A stretch of 64,000 bases of DNA. It comes from Macquaria australasica (taxonomy: Eukaryota > Chordata > Actinopteri > Centrarchiformes > Percichthyidae). Made by a program: the position numbers and the translations under genes. Below the pieces are notes generated by a model. That model worked only from the letters and a program-made list of their open reading frames with translations, had not been told where the DNA came from and searched no databases. The stretch lies in assembly GCA_005408345.1 (NCBI GenBank), contig SEMN01000264.1, forward strand, positions 558,001 to 622,000, given 5' to 3'. This document shows positions 24,001 through 36,221 of this stretch, piece after piece (position 1 is the stretch's first letter; each line of letters begins with the position of its first letter).

Positions 24001-27000
24001 CCTGCCTTAAATGTAGCAAAAGAAACAGGGTAAGACAGCAGTAGCAGTGTGTCTAACTATTCAATCTATCATGGTTTAAAGATTCTAATAAAATATATCT
24101 CCAAGAAGTGAAACCAAAGCTGTGTGTGTGTGTGTTGTGTGCTTGTCAGTGGTGTTTCAGTTGCGTCAGAAGCTGGAGACTCTGCAGTCGTCCGGTCTGC
24201 CGGAGAGTTTCAGAGTCCCTTATGATCCTGGACTAAGAGCTGGAGCCTTGCTGGTGAGGGACAAACACTCATACACAGGTGTCTGCAAGTAGAAAGCCAA
24301 TTAGAACTGATATATAAAAAGTTTTTTTTGCGTGTGTGTGTGTACATTCAGATCGAGCAGTGTAAAGTGATGGCATCTAAGAAGAAGCCACTGTGGCTGC
24401 AGTTCAAAAGGGCCGACCCCACCACTCTGTCCAAAGACCCCATCGGCATCATCTTCAAAGACGGCGATGACCTCAGACAGGACATGCTCATCCTGCAGGT
24501 GAGTGGCAGCACAGTCTCCAACACAGCCGTTAGCAAACGACTGAAGAGAGACTCTTAGAAAGACTCTTTCTTGTGTCCCGTCAGATTCTGCTGATCATGG
24601 AGTCCATCTGGGAGACTGAATCGCTGGATCTCTGTCTGTTACCGTATGGCTGCATCTCCACTGGGAACAGAATAGGTCGGTAGTTCAACTGGACAGATAT
24701 GGAAAGGACATGATTTGAATGAATATCACAGTCCTTCTGTGACATGCTCCCCTTCCCTCTGTCTTTATTGTTGTATCGCTGCAGGTATGATTGAGATTGT
24801 GAAGGACGCCACCACCATCGCTAACATCCAGCAGAGCGTTGTGGGGAGCACCGGAGCTTTTAAAGATGAAATCCTTTATCAGTGGCTCCGGGACAAGTGT
24901 GTCAGCGAGGACAAGGTATGCATCACAGATTCAGCATAACCAGATAACATGCAAAAATTATTTGGTTGATTAACATAGACTGTATCAAGATTCCCATTCT
25001 CCAATGCATCCATCCATCCAGTTACAAAACACTGTGTAATATTGCTAGCAAATAAACACTCCTTGGTTATAATTTGAAACCAAATCTGAAGTTGTCCCAT
25101 TTGGCCCCCTGACTCCATCAGAGTGATTACCAACAGCCTTGGCAACCTGTCCACCCTTGTTAAACCCCATGTCAAAAACCTTGGTGTGATATTTGATTCC
25201 GCCTTTAAGTTTGACAAGCAGGTCAATGCAGTAGTAAAAGCCAGTTTTTTCTATTTAGCTTTGTACTATTGCCAAAATCAAGCAGTTTCTCTCATTCAAA
25301 GATCTGGAGAAAGTAGTCCGAGTCTTTATATCCTCCCGCTTGGACTACTGCAACTCCCTGTATACTGGGTTTAGTCAGTCGTCCCTGTCCCGCCGGCAAC
25401 TGCTCTAGAACGCTTAGTCAGTCGTCAGTCGGCTCCTGACAGGAAGAGGGACTGTGTTACCCCTTTTCTGGCCTCTCTACAGTGGCTGCCAGTACGATTC
25501 AGAATTGATTTTAAGCTTCCCCTGTTTGTCTATAAAGCCCTAAATGGGCTGGCCCCCTCCTATATCGCAGACCTCCTAGACCCTTATTCTACCTCCAGAT
25601 CCTTCAGGTCGGTTGACTTGGGGCTCCTGGCTGTCTCGCGATCAAAACTTAAGCTTAGGGGTGAGTGCGTCTTTGCTGTTGTAGCATCTTCCCCCTCCAC
25701 TGACTCTTTTAAGTCCAGGCTCAAAACATACTTTTATTCACTTGCGTTTGAATCCTCCCAATTTGGCGGATTTTTGGACTTGTACCTGAGCTGTGCGCAT
25801 TGATGTTTATGTCGGTGTTTCTTTAATTTGTGATTTTAGCTACCTGCTCTGGTCTGTACAGCATACAGGTTGTTTTTTTACTGGGCTTTATAAATAAATT
25901 TGACTTGACTTGACTTAACTGTGTTCAGTTTTAGAGCAGAAATGCATTATGGATTCAGAGTGTTGATGGCACGGTTTTGTCTGCAGTAGCTGCTCTGTTT
26001 ATAGGACGTTAGAGGAAGTAGCAGTGCGACAGACAGGAAGGAAATAACCCACAGGGCTCTTCCTGTCATCACAGCACTCACACACTAATTTTAGCCGTGC
26101 CACCTGCACCCTCAGTGTCTGTCTCTTTTTGTTTTAAATGTTCCTGCTCTGTTTTTGAGAATCTATTTTGCGACACTTAGCTTTAATTAAAAAGGACAGC
26201 CGACTCCACACTGTGCTTCAATAGGATTTTTGTCTAGTGCATCATAGCACAGTATTTTTTACATTACATCTACAGCCAAAGATTTCCTTCTGCTCTGATG
26301 CCACCAATCAAACCTCTACGTTATGGCCCAGTTATTGGCATAGGACTAAATAATAGCATGGAAGATGAGCTAGAAAGTTGTTTTATTGCGTAACAAACTG
26401 TTTCTCTCTCTCTGTGTTTGCAGTTCCAGCAGGCTGTGGAGAGGTTTCTGTATTCCTGCGGTGGCTACTGTGTGGCCACCTACGTCCTGGGTATTGGGGA
26501 TCGCCACAATGACAACATCATGATCACTGAATCCGGTATCTAATCTATATTTTCATCTCGCTGTTGGACTAACTGAAAAATATATATATAAAGTCGTGCT
26601 GGGGTAAAATTGCAGCCTGTACTGTTTGAAAAAGTCACTGTTTAAAAATCTTAAAATCGGGACAGATTTTTCCGGCAAAATGCAAAGGATGTGAGTCCCG
26701 AGTCCCTTGCCTCTCTTCAGGTCTCTACAGGTGTAGGTACCAGATATACTTGGCCTGGCAGATTAAAGACAGTGTTTTGCTAGCTAATGTAGCAAAATAC
26801 TGTCTTTAAGTCTTATTAAATGTCATAATTTTGTTAATCTACGTCTACAATTTAATTAACATTTTCTTGCTAAAAACCCATAAATATACCGGACTAAAAT
26901 CTTTATCTCAATTTCAGTATTGAACAAAATTCCTTGCCAGTATGTTTCAGCCATCATTTGTAAAATGACAGACTCCAATTAAACTGCCATGTTCTGTTTT

Positions 27001-28066
27001 CTGTTTTTGAGATTTGTTTTGCACTTATTGAAACACATCCCATGTGGCCTTATATGTACGTATATGTTGAAATTAAAGATGGAGTTCAGGAAAAAGAAAA
27101 AAACTCAAGGAGACACTGAAAACGAACCTCCTTTGTGTTTCTGCAGGGAACCTCTTCCACATCGACTTTGGTCACATCCTGGGGAATTATAAGAGTTTCA
27201 TGGGAATCAGTAAGGAGTGGGTTCCCTTCGTGCTCACACCAGACTTCCTGTACGTCATGGGAACATCAGGAAAGAAAAGTAGCCCCCACTTCCAGAAATT
27301 CCAGGTGCAGAAAATGGGATTTTTTTCATCTGAATAATACACTAAACATACTGCACCTCATATACATACATTCACCCAAATGTCTCTTTGCTCCATATAT
27401 TCTGCATTTATTGTTCTATACATCCTCTATTCCTGTCTCAGGACGTGTGTGTGAAGGCTTACCTCGCCCTTCGGCACCACACCAACCTGCTCATCATCCT
27501 CTTCTCCATGATGCTGATGACCGGTACGACTTCCTTCCTTACAAAGCCCAAAGTTTTTTGTGTTTTGTGCTCTATTACAGCAGAACAAAACCAATTTGTT
27601 ACCATTATTTTTACAGCCAGCATTCTGTAGGTGTGTTTTTGGCATGTATGAGTTGTAGTTTTATTCCTTTTCATGTAGTTTTAGTTTAGATTTTTATTTA
27701 AAACTTGCTGACTAAGTCATTCAGTGCTTTTTTTGTTTTTAAAGAGACTACATGTCAACTACAATCAGATGTATTTTTGAGATAATGGATGATAAAACAA
27801 TAGATACTGATGGATGCTCGTACATCTGTTTGAAAAGTGAGACTCTTCATTTTTGGCTGTTAACAGGCATGCCCCAGCTGACTAGTAAGGAGGATATCGA
27901 GTACATCCGTGAGGCACTGACTGTCGGGCGCAGCGAAGACGAGGCCCAGCGCCACCTGCTGGACCAGATAGAGATCTGCAGGGAGAAAGGCTGGATGGTT
28001 CAGATCAACTGGTTTGTTCATCTGGTGCTGGGGATCAAGCAGGGTGTGGAGAAACGGTCCACTTAG
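15072..28066 (+). CDS. pik3cg: PIK3CG, phosphoinositide 3-kinase catalytic subunit gamma (complete coding region, 23 coding exons)
   Basis: Class IB PI3-kinase, which makes PIP3 from PIP2 at the plasma membrane downstream of G-beta-gamma and Ras. Coding exons: 15072-15284, 15908-16079, 16167-16429, 17038-17124, 17215-17315, 17469-17638, 17778-17965, 18302-18409, 18619-18706, 19147-19576, 19680-19778, 19867-20002, 22568-22633, 22931-23074, 23659-23740, 24150-24253, 24352-24498, 24585-24675, 24785-24915, 26424-26535, 27147-27304, 27442-27523 and 27867-28066. They total 1123 codons plus stop (human 1102), in phase throughout. Order: N-terminal domain with basic run NRRRRRKK, Ras-binding domain about 220-315, C2, helical domain, kinase domain. 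Kinase motifs: MASKKKPLWL (824-833), ATP-binding lysine K853 in IIFKDGDD, catalytic loop GIGDRHNDN with D966 and H968, and IDFGH with D984. Each is offset +20 from human. The penultimate serine, an autophosphorylation site in human p110-gamma, is present in KRST. Donors after exons 1 and 18 are weak (GTCGCC, GTCGGT) but fixed by homology and phase. Confidence 0.97.
15358..15862. mobile_element. MITE in pik3cg coding intron 1
   Basis: The left end TTTTTCCACCAAATTAG and the right end CAAAATTAGGTGGTGGAAAAAGG are inverted and similar. The interior carries GGAACC/GGTTCC inverted motifs. It nearly fills the intron between pik3cg coding exons 1 and 2. It contains a 103-codon open frame with no recognisable domain, which I do not call a gene. 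Confidence 0.6.
18724..19091. mobile_element. MITE with TTCCCAACC termini in pik3cg intron 9
   Basis: The left end CAGTAATTCCCAACCAGGGG and the right end GGTTGGGAACCACTG are inverted. This end sequence is common among fish DNA elements. The left end lies only 17 bp beyond the exon 9 donor at 18707, and the right end about 55 bp before exon 10, so the element is essentially the whole intron. No clear target duplication was found. Confidence 0.6.
20081..20993. mobile_element. DNA-transposon remnant with CAGTGGTG / CCACCACTG ends, carrying a nested insertion
   Basis: The left end CAGTGGTGAAAAGTAACTCAG and the right end CAATACTTCCACCACTG are inverted termini. The host sequence resumes after about 20850 with motifs (ACTTAAGTAAG) mirroring the left arm (GTACTCAAG). 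The middle, about 20425-20850, is a separate element described below. It lies in pik3cg intron 12. Flanking AGCAGCTG/ACAAACTG could be a decayed 8-bp duplication. Confidence 0.65.
20425..20850. mobile_element. Nested MITE with AGCTTAGCTTAGC core, copy A
   Basis: The left part (GAGACACTTTGGGAAATTAG) and right part (ATAGTTCCCAAAATCTCAAAC) are approximate inverted repeats. The inside has the marker GCTTAGCTTAGCGCAAAGAT followed by GGAAACAGCTAGCCTGGC. The same marker recurs at about 41060-41100, and a reverse-oriented relative lies near 33180-33400. Confidence 0.65.
22080..22330. repeat. Dispersed repeat end with AAAACTCCACAGGGTGCC
   Basis: The terminal motif AAAACTCCACAGGGTGCC followed by TTTAA occurs here at about 22298-22320. 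It recurs near 30846 and 35097, and in reverse at 37517-37540. Recurrence at four unrelated places marks it as the end of a dispersed element. The other boundary is not resolved. Confidence 0.5.
22545..22560 (+). repeat. TG tract at the acceptor of pik3cg exon 13
   Basis: A run of TG ends 7 bases before exon 13 (22568). On the transcript this is a (UG)n tract immediately upstream of a 3' splice site, replacing most of the polypyrimidine tract. Confidence 0.9.
23441..23560 (-). mobile_element. LINE 3'-tail fragment in pik3cg intron 14
   Basis: AAGTCAAGTCAAGTCAG is followed by TTTATTTATATAGCCCAATATC. This matches in reverse the tails of the LINE copies at 25918 and 57068. Only the 3' tail and a little adjoining sequence are present, ending about 100 bp before exon 15. 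Confidence 0.6.
24120..24140 (+). repeat. TG tract at the acceptor of pik3cg exon 16
   Basis: A TG run ends about 10 bases before the acceptor of exon 16 (24150). A second TG tract (24332-24342) sits just upstream of exon 17 (24352). Confidence 0.9.
25060..25918 (+). pseudogene. 5'-truncated LINE (L2/Rex-like) in pik3cg intron 19
   Basis: The conceptual translation contains broken pieces typical of the C-terminal part of a LINE reverse transcriptase protein: KNLGVIFDSAFKFDKQVNAV, then in another frame LDYCNSL, QWLPVRFRID, YKALNGLAPSYI and FKSRLKTYFYSLAFE. The reading frame shifts several times, so it is dead. The 3' end is GGGCTTTATAAATAAATTTG followed by short TGACT repeats, as in the copy at 57068. 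The upstream end lacks the catalytic reverse-transcriptase core. The clade is given loosely. Confidence 0.8.
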
Positions 28067-28236
28067 GACTCTGTATAAATTAGGTAAGATTAAGATTTCA
28101 GGTTTTTCCTCTTAAGATTTTTCCGCTTTTTATTCGATGTAAATATGAGTCTTACAGGAAGATTCCGACAGAAAAGTATAATACAGAACTGCATAGGGTC
28201 TGCAAGAGTGACGGAAAAAGAGAAAATGAATAAGTG

Positions 28237-28242
28237 AATAAA
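28237..28242 (+). terminator. pik3cg: Candidate pik3cg polyadenylation signal
   Basis: The first clear AATAAA downstream of the pik3cg stop codon, about 170 bases after it. Other AT-rich hexamers follow (for example near 28610), so the true 3' end may lie further right. Confidence 0.4.
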
Positions 28243-31200
28243 AATCATGAGGATTTTAACCTGTGACACTGCATGTATGCAGACTTGGCACCAAGATGCC
28301 AAAGTGCCAAATTAAATGTAATTAATTCTATCCTATGGTGAATAGACAGAATATCAGCTCCACAGGAGTTTTCATTACACAGCTTAGACCAAGTCAAACA
28401 TCCACACCAAACTCAATAACATGTACAATAGAAGTTTTTTTCTCTTTTGTCCACATCAACATGGCAATGACAAACATAAGTCTTTGCCTGCTGACAGTTA
28501 CCTGTCATTTCCACACATTTTAAACTATTTTACAGATGCAAAGGTTCTCAGTCTGCTTAACTACCTAAAACAGTTAATGCTAGATTTTAGATGAATAAGA
28601 CACCTTTTGAAAATAAAAACCCAAACTTAGAGCAGAATCCCTGTTTGTTTCCATGAGTAAGGAATTGGTTTTATTACTCTATTTTCATCCTTTTACAAAG
28701 TCAGACCACTTCCTGTTTCTCGTTGGCTCATTCAAAGTCCTTTCCTGCTGAGGAAACCTGTTTCCCTCACATTTCCTTCACCTTGTTTGCATTGTGGAGG
28801 TACATGTCACACTGAAGTAGTGCCGCACTGTCCCTCCAACCCAAGAGGAGCTGTTAGATTAAAGATTGAAGGATCATTCTGTTGAATAGTTAACTATAAT
28901 ATTCAAAACATTTGTTTTTACTGAATAATAAGCCAGGAATGATTGAATATTTTGGATTCTCCTGGTCAGAGATTGAGTTTTCAATGTGAGAGTTTTATTA
29001 TTTATATTAATAACAATCTTTATTTGCACTGATTGAGGAGTACTTCTTAGATGTCTTGAAAAACTTGGTGCTCATGAAATTTAAATTCCAAAAATATGTA
29101 TTAAAAGTCCAATTTAATTATGCTAATTTATGACTACATGCTGCATATCTGTGGCATTGGAATGCTACAGTGGCCTGTTGGCACATGCTGGTCAGTGCTG
29201 TGGTCACTTATTCTAGGATTGTGGAACATAAGTGATCTTATTCATAGTCTTTGTTCTTAGTCTACTGCCTAATGCTTTTGAATATTTCAATTAAATCATC
29301 AAGACAGCGAGAAGTTCTGTACATGCTCACATGATTTTAAAATCTCTATGTGAACTTTTTATCTCTTAAAACCCATACAAGCCACCTTTGACTGAAAGCA
29401 ACAAGTTCATAATTCAGACATTTTTGTTGAGATGAATCCTGACAAATGGAATGTGGAATGTATTGGCCATCACAGATTGTGGATCAATAGGAATAGATAT
29501 CAGAATTTTTGTTATATTTCATGAGTAGTTACTTCCCAGTTGGAGATAAAAGCCAAAATAAGCATCCGCAAGTTTGAAATTCAGTATTTTCTTTTAAGCT
29601 TCAATAAAAACATGTCGGAAAAATGTAAAGCTTCCATTTTGTTTCAGAAATAAGATTTTGTAATCAAGCCTTTTGTGACTGTACATGCTTCATTGATTCT
29701 GGAAATTAAATAACTGGAACATGTTAGCTTATCTATGTAAAGGTAATTAAAGTTGTGCACTATAAATCATTTTTTTGCGTTTTCTCTTGCATTTTCAAGT
29801 CAGACTTACTGCTTTTTGCATTTTACATTCCCCTCTCTCATATCTTCCATCTTTACATGCTTGTCTTAAAAAGTCCTCCAAAAAGACGAATTATTCTGAC
29901 CCTGAGCCAGATCCAATTCGAAAACTGTTTTAGAACAACAACTGTGATAATTGACTTTTAACCACAAGATGGAGCAACACCACAAGCCTTTTCCCAGAGT
30001 TTCAACACTGACACCATATCGAGCGTTCTCATCCTCTCCTCTCCTCCTTTGCCTACTTTTCCTCCAATTTTCCTCCTTTTCCTCTCACAATTCCCCTCTT
30101 CCTTCCTGTCAGTTTGCCATTCATCTCTTCATCTCTTTTCCTCCTCCCCCCTCCCTCGTCTCCAGCACTGTTTCAACAGAAAAGTCCCAGTGAGTGTGAG
30201 TGTACTGCATGGAGAACAAGTCTCTTTCATGTCACTCTGTTTTGTGGCTGTAAACGGCTCGATGTGTTTTGATGTACAGGTTGTTGAGGGTCTAAATGGA
30301 TTAGAAAGATAAGCCTCCTCATTCCCCACAGCTTGGAGGCCTCTCTCTATACGCTGCTTACTCTGCCTATGAACTGTGTGGAGGCTTATCCAGAAAGTGA
30401 TGGGAGTGAATGGCGCTAAATGTGAATTGATTGCGGAACCTTTCTTCCCTTTGTTCCTCGTTTCTCTTTAGCATTCTTATTGCTGTAGATGCATTTGTGT
30501 CTGTTTTCATGTTTTCTGAGTGCCAGCTGAACATAACAAAAAAAAATCATGTATCTTCAAGAAATCAGATGATCTGAAACACGAAGAAAAGCGGCTTTAT
30601 TTTTTCAAACCAGCCACAAGTCCACTGATGAAAATACATGGCTGGATTTGAATTTGCTTCCATTGGGCCATGGGTTGTGCAAACATCAACAATATTATGT
30701 AAAATTAACAAAATTACACATTGAATAAGATGTAGTCTGTTGAGAGATTTTGACTTGACTTTATTTTGGAAGGTCAATTTTTCAGTTTTACACTGAAGCT
30801 TAATACAAAAGTTTTAGGAGGGAAGTATTTTTTAGGTGTACAAGAAAACTCCACAGGGTACCTTTAAACTGTACTGTCAGACTTCAGTGTGTGAAGAATA
30901 TGACATAGCGGGCATGCTAAATGATATGTCAGTAAAAGTACAGCGTTTCTGTCAGCATTGAAAATCCTCTAAAATAGCATTCAAACCAGATCAGTTCACA
31001 AAATTTGTATGATTTTGATGCAACATGTCTTGCATGCTGACAAACAAACTGATATCTTGCTGGAAGAAATGACTTTTCTCAGGTGATTATTGATCTGTAA
31101 CTATAATTTGAAGACATATATATTACAAAACCTGAAAATCCAGGGTTTTCTGCTGGTAAAGTACCACAGTACAAGTTATAGACTGCTACCAAGGTTGGAA

Positions 31201-32194
31201 ATCACTTGCTGGACATACTTCAGCTTTTCAAATAGTGATTTTCAACCATTTTTTTCATGTGCAGTGTAGCTTTTATGGAATAGCGTCCTCGGCACTGACA
31301 GGTGTGGGAGGAAACTGGAAAAAACTGGAGTAAACTGGAGCGTCGAGAATCGATTCGCTCTCTTTCTCTATTATCTCTAGTTCCTCTCCAGGAAGACATG
31401 AACCAGATCAGACGACGGGGGAAATCACTCCTGCCTGTGTGTGCTCTCATATATACTGTATGCGTGTCTGTGTGTACTTCTGCAAAGAATAATTTGAATT
31501 TTGGATCTTCAGGGTGAGGGCATCTAGCCTGTCCTCACTTCTCTGAGGGGGTATTTTAGGGTCAGGACTTGGGCTGAGGAGGTTAATTAGAGTTAATTAG
31601 TACATATTAAGCTATGGGTTCAGGTGATGTGTAGGGCTACAGGTTAAGAGGTAGGGAGGGCATGTAGTCAACGAGGGTCCTCACAAGTACTGAAATACTT
31701 GTGTAAGAGACTTGCATGCATGTGTGCACACATCTGTGTATGCACTTCTATGTACATGTCAATGATTATGATGTGTGGGTGTGATGCACCCTATAGTCTA
31801 TTTATGGCGGTTGCCTTTAAGTGGCTTGAAGAATCTAAATACAGATTTAATGCTTTCCCTTTGAATTCACAGTGTGTCTGTTGAAGCTGTCTCCATTCGA
31901 TCCCACGTTAATGATTAGCTGAGATCCCCAAACTGTGTTCCCCCAGCTGTGCAGAGTAACGTGAAGCACATTTACCTCCTGGAGCATTTGGATAAACTCT
32001 GATTTTAGCTAATGTACCGACTGTCCAGTGCTGTGTCTCAATTCGGATCCTTCCGTTGGTACACTTTCATGTAGTACACTCTGTACACTATGTACTTAAG
32101 TGCGTAGTGTGTGAATTATGACAGGGTAGTGTTGGCTCAAATTGAACACGGCTGTTGTGTATTTACCAGAAATGACGATCGCAACATTTGACCA

Positions 32195-32224
32195 CTTCTT
32201 CTTCTTCTTCTTCTTCTTCTTTTT
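32195..32224. repeat. (TTC)n microsatellite
   Basis: Ten or so uninterrupted TTC units in intergenic sequence. Confidence 0.95.
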
Positions 32225-33179
32225 AATGCCGAATTGCAACCAGGAGGAGCATTATCGCCAACGTTTGACCGCGATTGTCGCCCACCAAAATATCTGCCGG
32301 CTTGTTTGCTCACTTGACTTCAATTCAGTTTTATTAAAAATGAATACAAAATGAACGCGCTTTTACTTTTAGTGCGGCCACCATTTTCATAGGTTGGTGG
32401 TCCCTCCCCTTCCATTACGTGGCCAAGATGGCGACCATTGAGGGCGAGAAGTGTGCAGCGTTCCACACTCAACTTTTTGACCGTCACATGTGAATTGTGT
32501 TACTGTAGCTGAAGCTGTTAGCTAGCAAGCAGCATAAACACAGGTCAGAACTTATCAGGAACTCTGTTATTTTCCTCCAGTTTTTTTCTTTCTTTTGTAT
32601 GTTCAAGAAGTTGAGTCATACGTTAAATTTTTTTCTTTACTCAAGTTGAAACCTTTTCAGCTCACAGGGGACGTGACTTTGCCTTCATTTGTGCCTCTTA
32701 CTGTCACGGTCTGTCTCCCTGTCCCTCCTCATCAGCCACATTTATGTTTTCCCAGTGCTGTTCTCCACTAGTCCACCAGATGCCCTCAGACCTTCCCTCC
32801 TTTCCCCATCACCTGACTGCCCCACCCAACTGCACACCTGTTCTGACTTCCCTCATCAGACTTATGCTTGCTCACTTGTTTTTACTTGTCTCATCAGCCA
32901 CTCCCTGCATACACAGGTCCACTTCCTTTGTTGTGGTGTTGGTTCATCCTGGTGTCCATGTGTCCTAATTGCCATGAGTTTTGTTGCAGTCTTGCCTTTT
33001 GTATTCCCTCACGTTTTTGTCACCTGAACCTGGACCTGCCAGTTACCCGTTGCCTGTCTTCCTGCCTGCCTGCCTGCCTACCTGTACCTGTATGTAAGAC
33101 ATGTTATATGCCAGACTATTTCTTGGCACTGAGCAGTTGCCAGGCAACCCATTGGAAACTCCAATAAATGACTGCTCAC

Positions 33180-33410
33180 AGCTGACCCCGTAAAATGACA
33201 AATTGTCATTTTTACACTTTAGTTTTTGTACAGATTAAATGAACAAGAAAAAACATGTAAATTCATGAGCTTTAGAGCTGTTAGTAAACAGATTTTGTAA
33301 CTGAGCCAGGCTCGCTCTTTGCCCTGTTTCCAGTTAACCATCTGCTGCCTGTAGCCTTATATTTACCCAAATTTTATTTTACCCAAAATGTCAAACTATA
33401 TCTTTAAGGA
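33180..33410 (-). mobile_element. Partial MITE of the AGCTTAGC family, reverse copy
   Basis: It contains AAATTGTCATTTTTACACTTTAG and GAGCCAGGCTCGCTC with TTTCCAGTTAACC. These are reverse-oriented counterparts of the copies near 20560-20670 and 41080-41180 (CAGCTAGCCTGGCTCTGTCC, AAGTATAAAAATGACA). The ends are not resolved. Confidence 0.5.
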
Positions 33411-34429
33411 GTCTAGATATGTCACTTCAAGGATACAAGGTTTCAATTTAGCTTCGGGGTTAACCCCTGATCCAACTACAAATGGATCGATTCAACTTTA
33501 CTTGAGAAAATTGTGCAGAATGAGGTGACACACTGGTCAACAATTTGAAATACATATGGTTATACAGCACTTAACTGAACCCTTAATCTAAATATCAATC
33601 AAAAGGTGAAGCACAGCAGCTGTCATAATATGCTGAGACATAACAGATTCAATCCAACAGGAGGAAGTGCTTCATTTTTGAAAGAAAAGTGCTGGATCTT
33701 GTGACTGAGGCCTCTTGTAAAATGTGCTTCAGTAAAGCTGGACTGTGCTTCTTAAAAATGCAGCTTGATATCGTCGGAACAGACCTTGGGTGACTCCTGC
33801 AAGGCATCATTTGAGAAGCACTAGCTGGGAAAGCTACATAACCACAGAACAGCCTGTGTTTCGAACTTGACCTTTTAGCAGTTTCCTCTATTACAACACC
33901 TAGCCGTTAATATTACAGCCGTTAATATTTAACACCCTGAACATATCTGTACCCGCTGTAATTGGAGACTGAACGTGGAGGTGTGTTTGGGTGCGTGTGT
34001 GTGGATGCTGCCGGTCAGTGTGCCACATCAGATAGCCTTACTGACAGAATTCGAAGGCGCATGGGAGTGCGTGTATGATGTGTGTGCGTGCTTGTGTGAG
34101 CGCAACCTGACACCGCCTCTCACACTCTATCTGTATTTAGCATCAGTTACCATCAGGTAGCGCAATTAGTCACTGGGGAGGTTGGCCAAGCAATTAGACT
34201 GGGAGGAAGTAGAACCCTGCAGCAAATGCGATCATTTACTTTCCCTACAGTGGTGGAAAAGCAAGAAGCTGTCTAATATCTTGGAGTACCAGTCAGACGG
34301 AGAGAAGCAAACATGCAAAAGTCACTTTCACCTCAAGAAAATCATCTTTCTTCATGCTTAATGCTGAATGTTACACTGCAGCTCCTCCCTGTGTTCATCA
34401 GGCAAAGCAACTTGTACAGCACATTTACA

Positions 34430-35760
34430 ACACAGACCAATCTTTTATTAGTCCTTTCCGTTAGACACTGAAACAACAACAAAGAAAAACAGAAAAAGGA
34501 AAATAGCATAAGAACTGAAAGAAAAAAATGTTTTTAGCTTTGATTTGAAAGGGTTAAATGGGTCTACAATCTTTGTACCAGATCTGTGCAACATAGAATG
34601 AAGAACAGCTTCACCGTGTTTGGATCTTTATTATTAATTTTTTATTATTTTATTTAGTGAGACGAGACATAACAGGTTAGACAAGACCAGACAGAACTTA
34701 ATACATTGGGTGACATGACAGGAGCGAAACATGCACTGAGTACATTCCACGGCAACATAAAAACAAGGAAAACAAAGGACAGGATTTATGATGTGGGATG
34801 TGCGTATTAGAGAAGGTGCAGGGCAGTCTGTTGTGTAGAATTTATGTGTAGGTGTGAGTGTGTATGCAAGTGTAGAGGAGCAATGGGGGGAGTGGTTTAA
34901 AAAAAAGACAAAAAGAGAGAATAAATGAATAAATGGGGAGAGAAAATGAAAGGGAACAAAGAGAGGAAAAGAACAAAATTTTAAAAAAGAAGTGCGTACA
35001 TATGCATCCTTGTATGTGATCTTAGTAGAGCACGAGATACAAACAAATCAAGGACCCGCTCATCAAAACATTGCTCCATAGTGCCACCAGTGGTCAAAAA
35101 CTCCACAGGGTGCCTTTAATTCTTAATACTGATACTGTGTTGTTCAGTACATGTACGAAGGAATCCTGACCATGCTGAATCATCATTGTCACTGACTGTC
35201 ACTGAAATCAGTATTTTATTATTTATTTGTTTTACATTGGAGCTCCCCTCACCATATACCTACCTCCACAGACACAATCATGACTCTCTAACTTTATAAA
35301 CAGTGCTTGTATAGGCCTAGTTTAGAAAGGATTTAAATGTAACAGTTTGAACCAGCAGCAGACTGAACACACAGTCACACAGTAGCAGTATATTTAAAGC
35401 ACTTATTTGACGGACTGGAAGCCAGTGCAGAAATCTGAGGACTTTGTTAGGACTTTACGGCAGCTCTCTGAGAGCTTTTTTTAGAAAGACCTGAGAAAAG
35501 CCCTTTATAGTAGTCCAACCTCTTTGAGATAAAAGGGTTAGTGTTTAATCTTTTTTGGAGGTGAATTTTCTGATTCCCTGCTATAATTTCCAGCTGGTAA
35601 AAGCCTGACTTTGTTATTGTCTTGATGTGGAGGCTGTTGAATGTGCTGCACTGCAACCTGTCACTGAAGACCTGGAGTCCATATGTCACATGTGTCTTGT
35701 GAATTTTCATTTTCTCCCTGTCTTGGGTGAAACTCCTCACTGTATAACTTTAATTTGCAC
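34430..35760 (-). pseudogene. Degenerate LINE 3' part, interrupted
   Basis: Two portions read, on the minus strand, like the C-terminal region of the LINEs elsewhere in the window. The portion around 35405-35740 has phrases equivalent to 'GGAAGCCAGTG' and 'TATAGTAGTCCAACCTC'. The portion around 34500-34620 includes ACAGCTTCACCGTGTTTGG. They are separated by purine-rich unrelated DNA of about 34625-35090, followed by a repeat end (AAAACTCCACAGGGTGCC at about 35097). No intact frame remains. Confidence 0.5.
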
Positions 35761-36148
35761 TCGGATGCTTTCCCCTGGTATTAAGCTCTATGAAGTGGAC
35801 CCTTAAGACCCCACAGGTTCGCAGCTAAACCTCAACAGAAGGCACAGTAATTAATGCACATTAGAGGGCCCAATAATCTCTGCTTGTCTCTGTCTGTGTG
35901 GCTGTAATTCCTTTGCGAAACGTCCAATCAGCCAGCCGGTCTGTTACCCACAAGCCCGGTGTGCTGTGTATTAAGGGAGTGTACACAATAAGCTGAGTTG
36001 TGGAGTTTCTGCTACCCAGCCAGCCATTTGGAGAAGAGTATTATCCCAGCAGAGCTAAGCTTCTACTGAGCTGAGGATTGCACTACTGAGTCAGAGTGTT
36101 GCTGTTGTTCCTCTCACCTGCTGCTGACAGCAAACCAGCATGGCTGAC

Positions 36149-36162
36149 TGACTGACTGACTG
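36149..36162. repeat. Short (TGAC)n repeat in the ano2 leader
   Basis: Four tandem TGAC units lie about 60 bases upstream of the ano2 start codon, directly after an upstream ATG (36140) that they close with a stop within three codons. Confidence 0.8.
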
Positions 36163-36221
36163 CGAGCTCAAAGGGAACCAGGCCTGCCTCTCAGCCGGAG
36201 TCACTCAGAGTTGAGGTGGAA

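Larger units (their letters stand above)
28250..35990. other. Intergenic region between pik3cg and ano2
   Basis: No coding exon is supportable. The contents seen are AT-rich unique sequence (28250-30830), repeat end motifs near 30845, a MITE relative at about 33180-33410, a TTC microsatellite (32195-32224) and LINE remnants (34430-35760). Around 32025-32500 a stretch beginning GTGTCTCAATTCGGATCC resembles a fish DNA-transposon end, but I could not pair its termini. Long open frames here (for example 32689-33027) are pyrimidine-rich and lack any domain. Confidence 0.5.

Noticed and set aside
32025..32520. Possible further DNA transposon starting GTGTCTCAATTCGG
   Set aside because: One end resembles a fish transposon terminus, but I could not find a matching inverted end or target duplication.
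32689..33027. Open frames of 112 and 99 codons in intergenic DNA
   Set aside because: They are products of pyrimidine-rich and CCTG-repeated sequence, overlap in several frames, and show no domain or splice structure.
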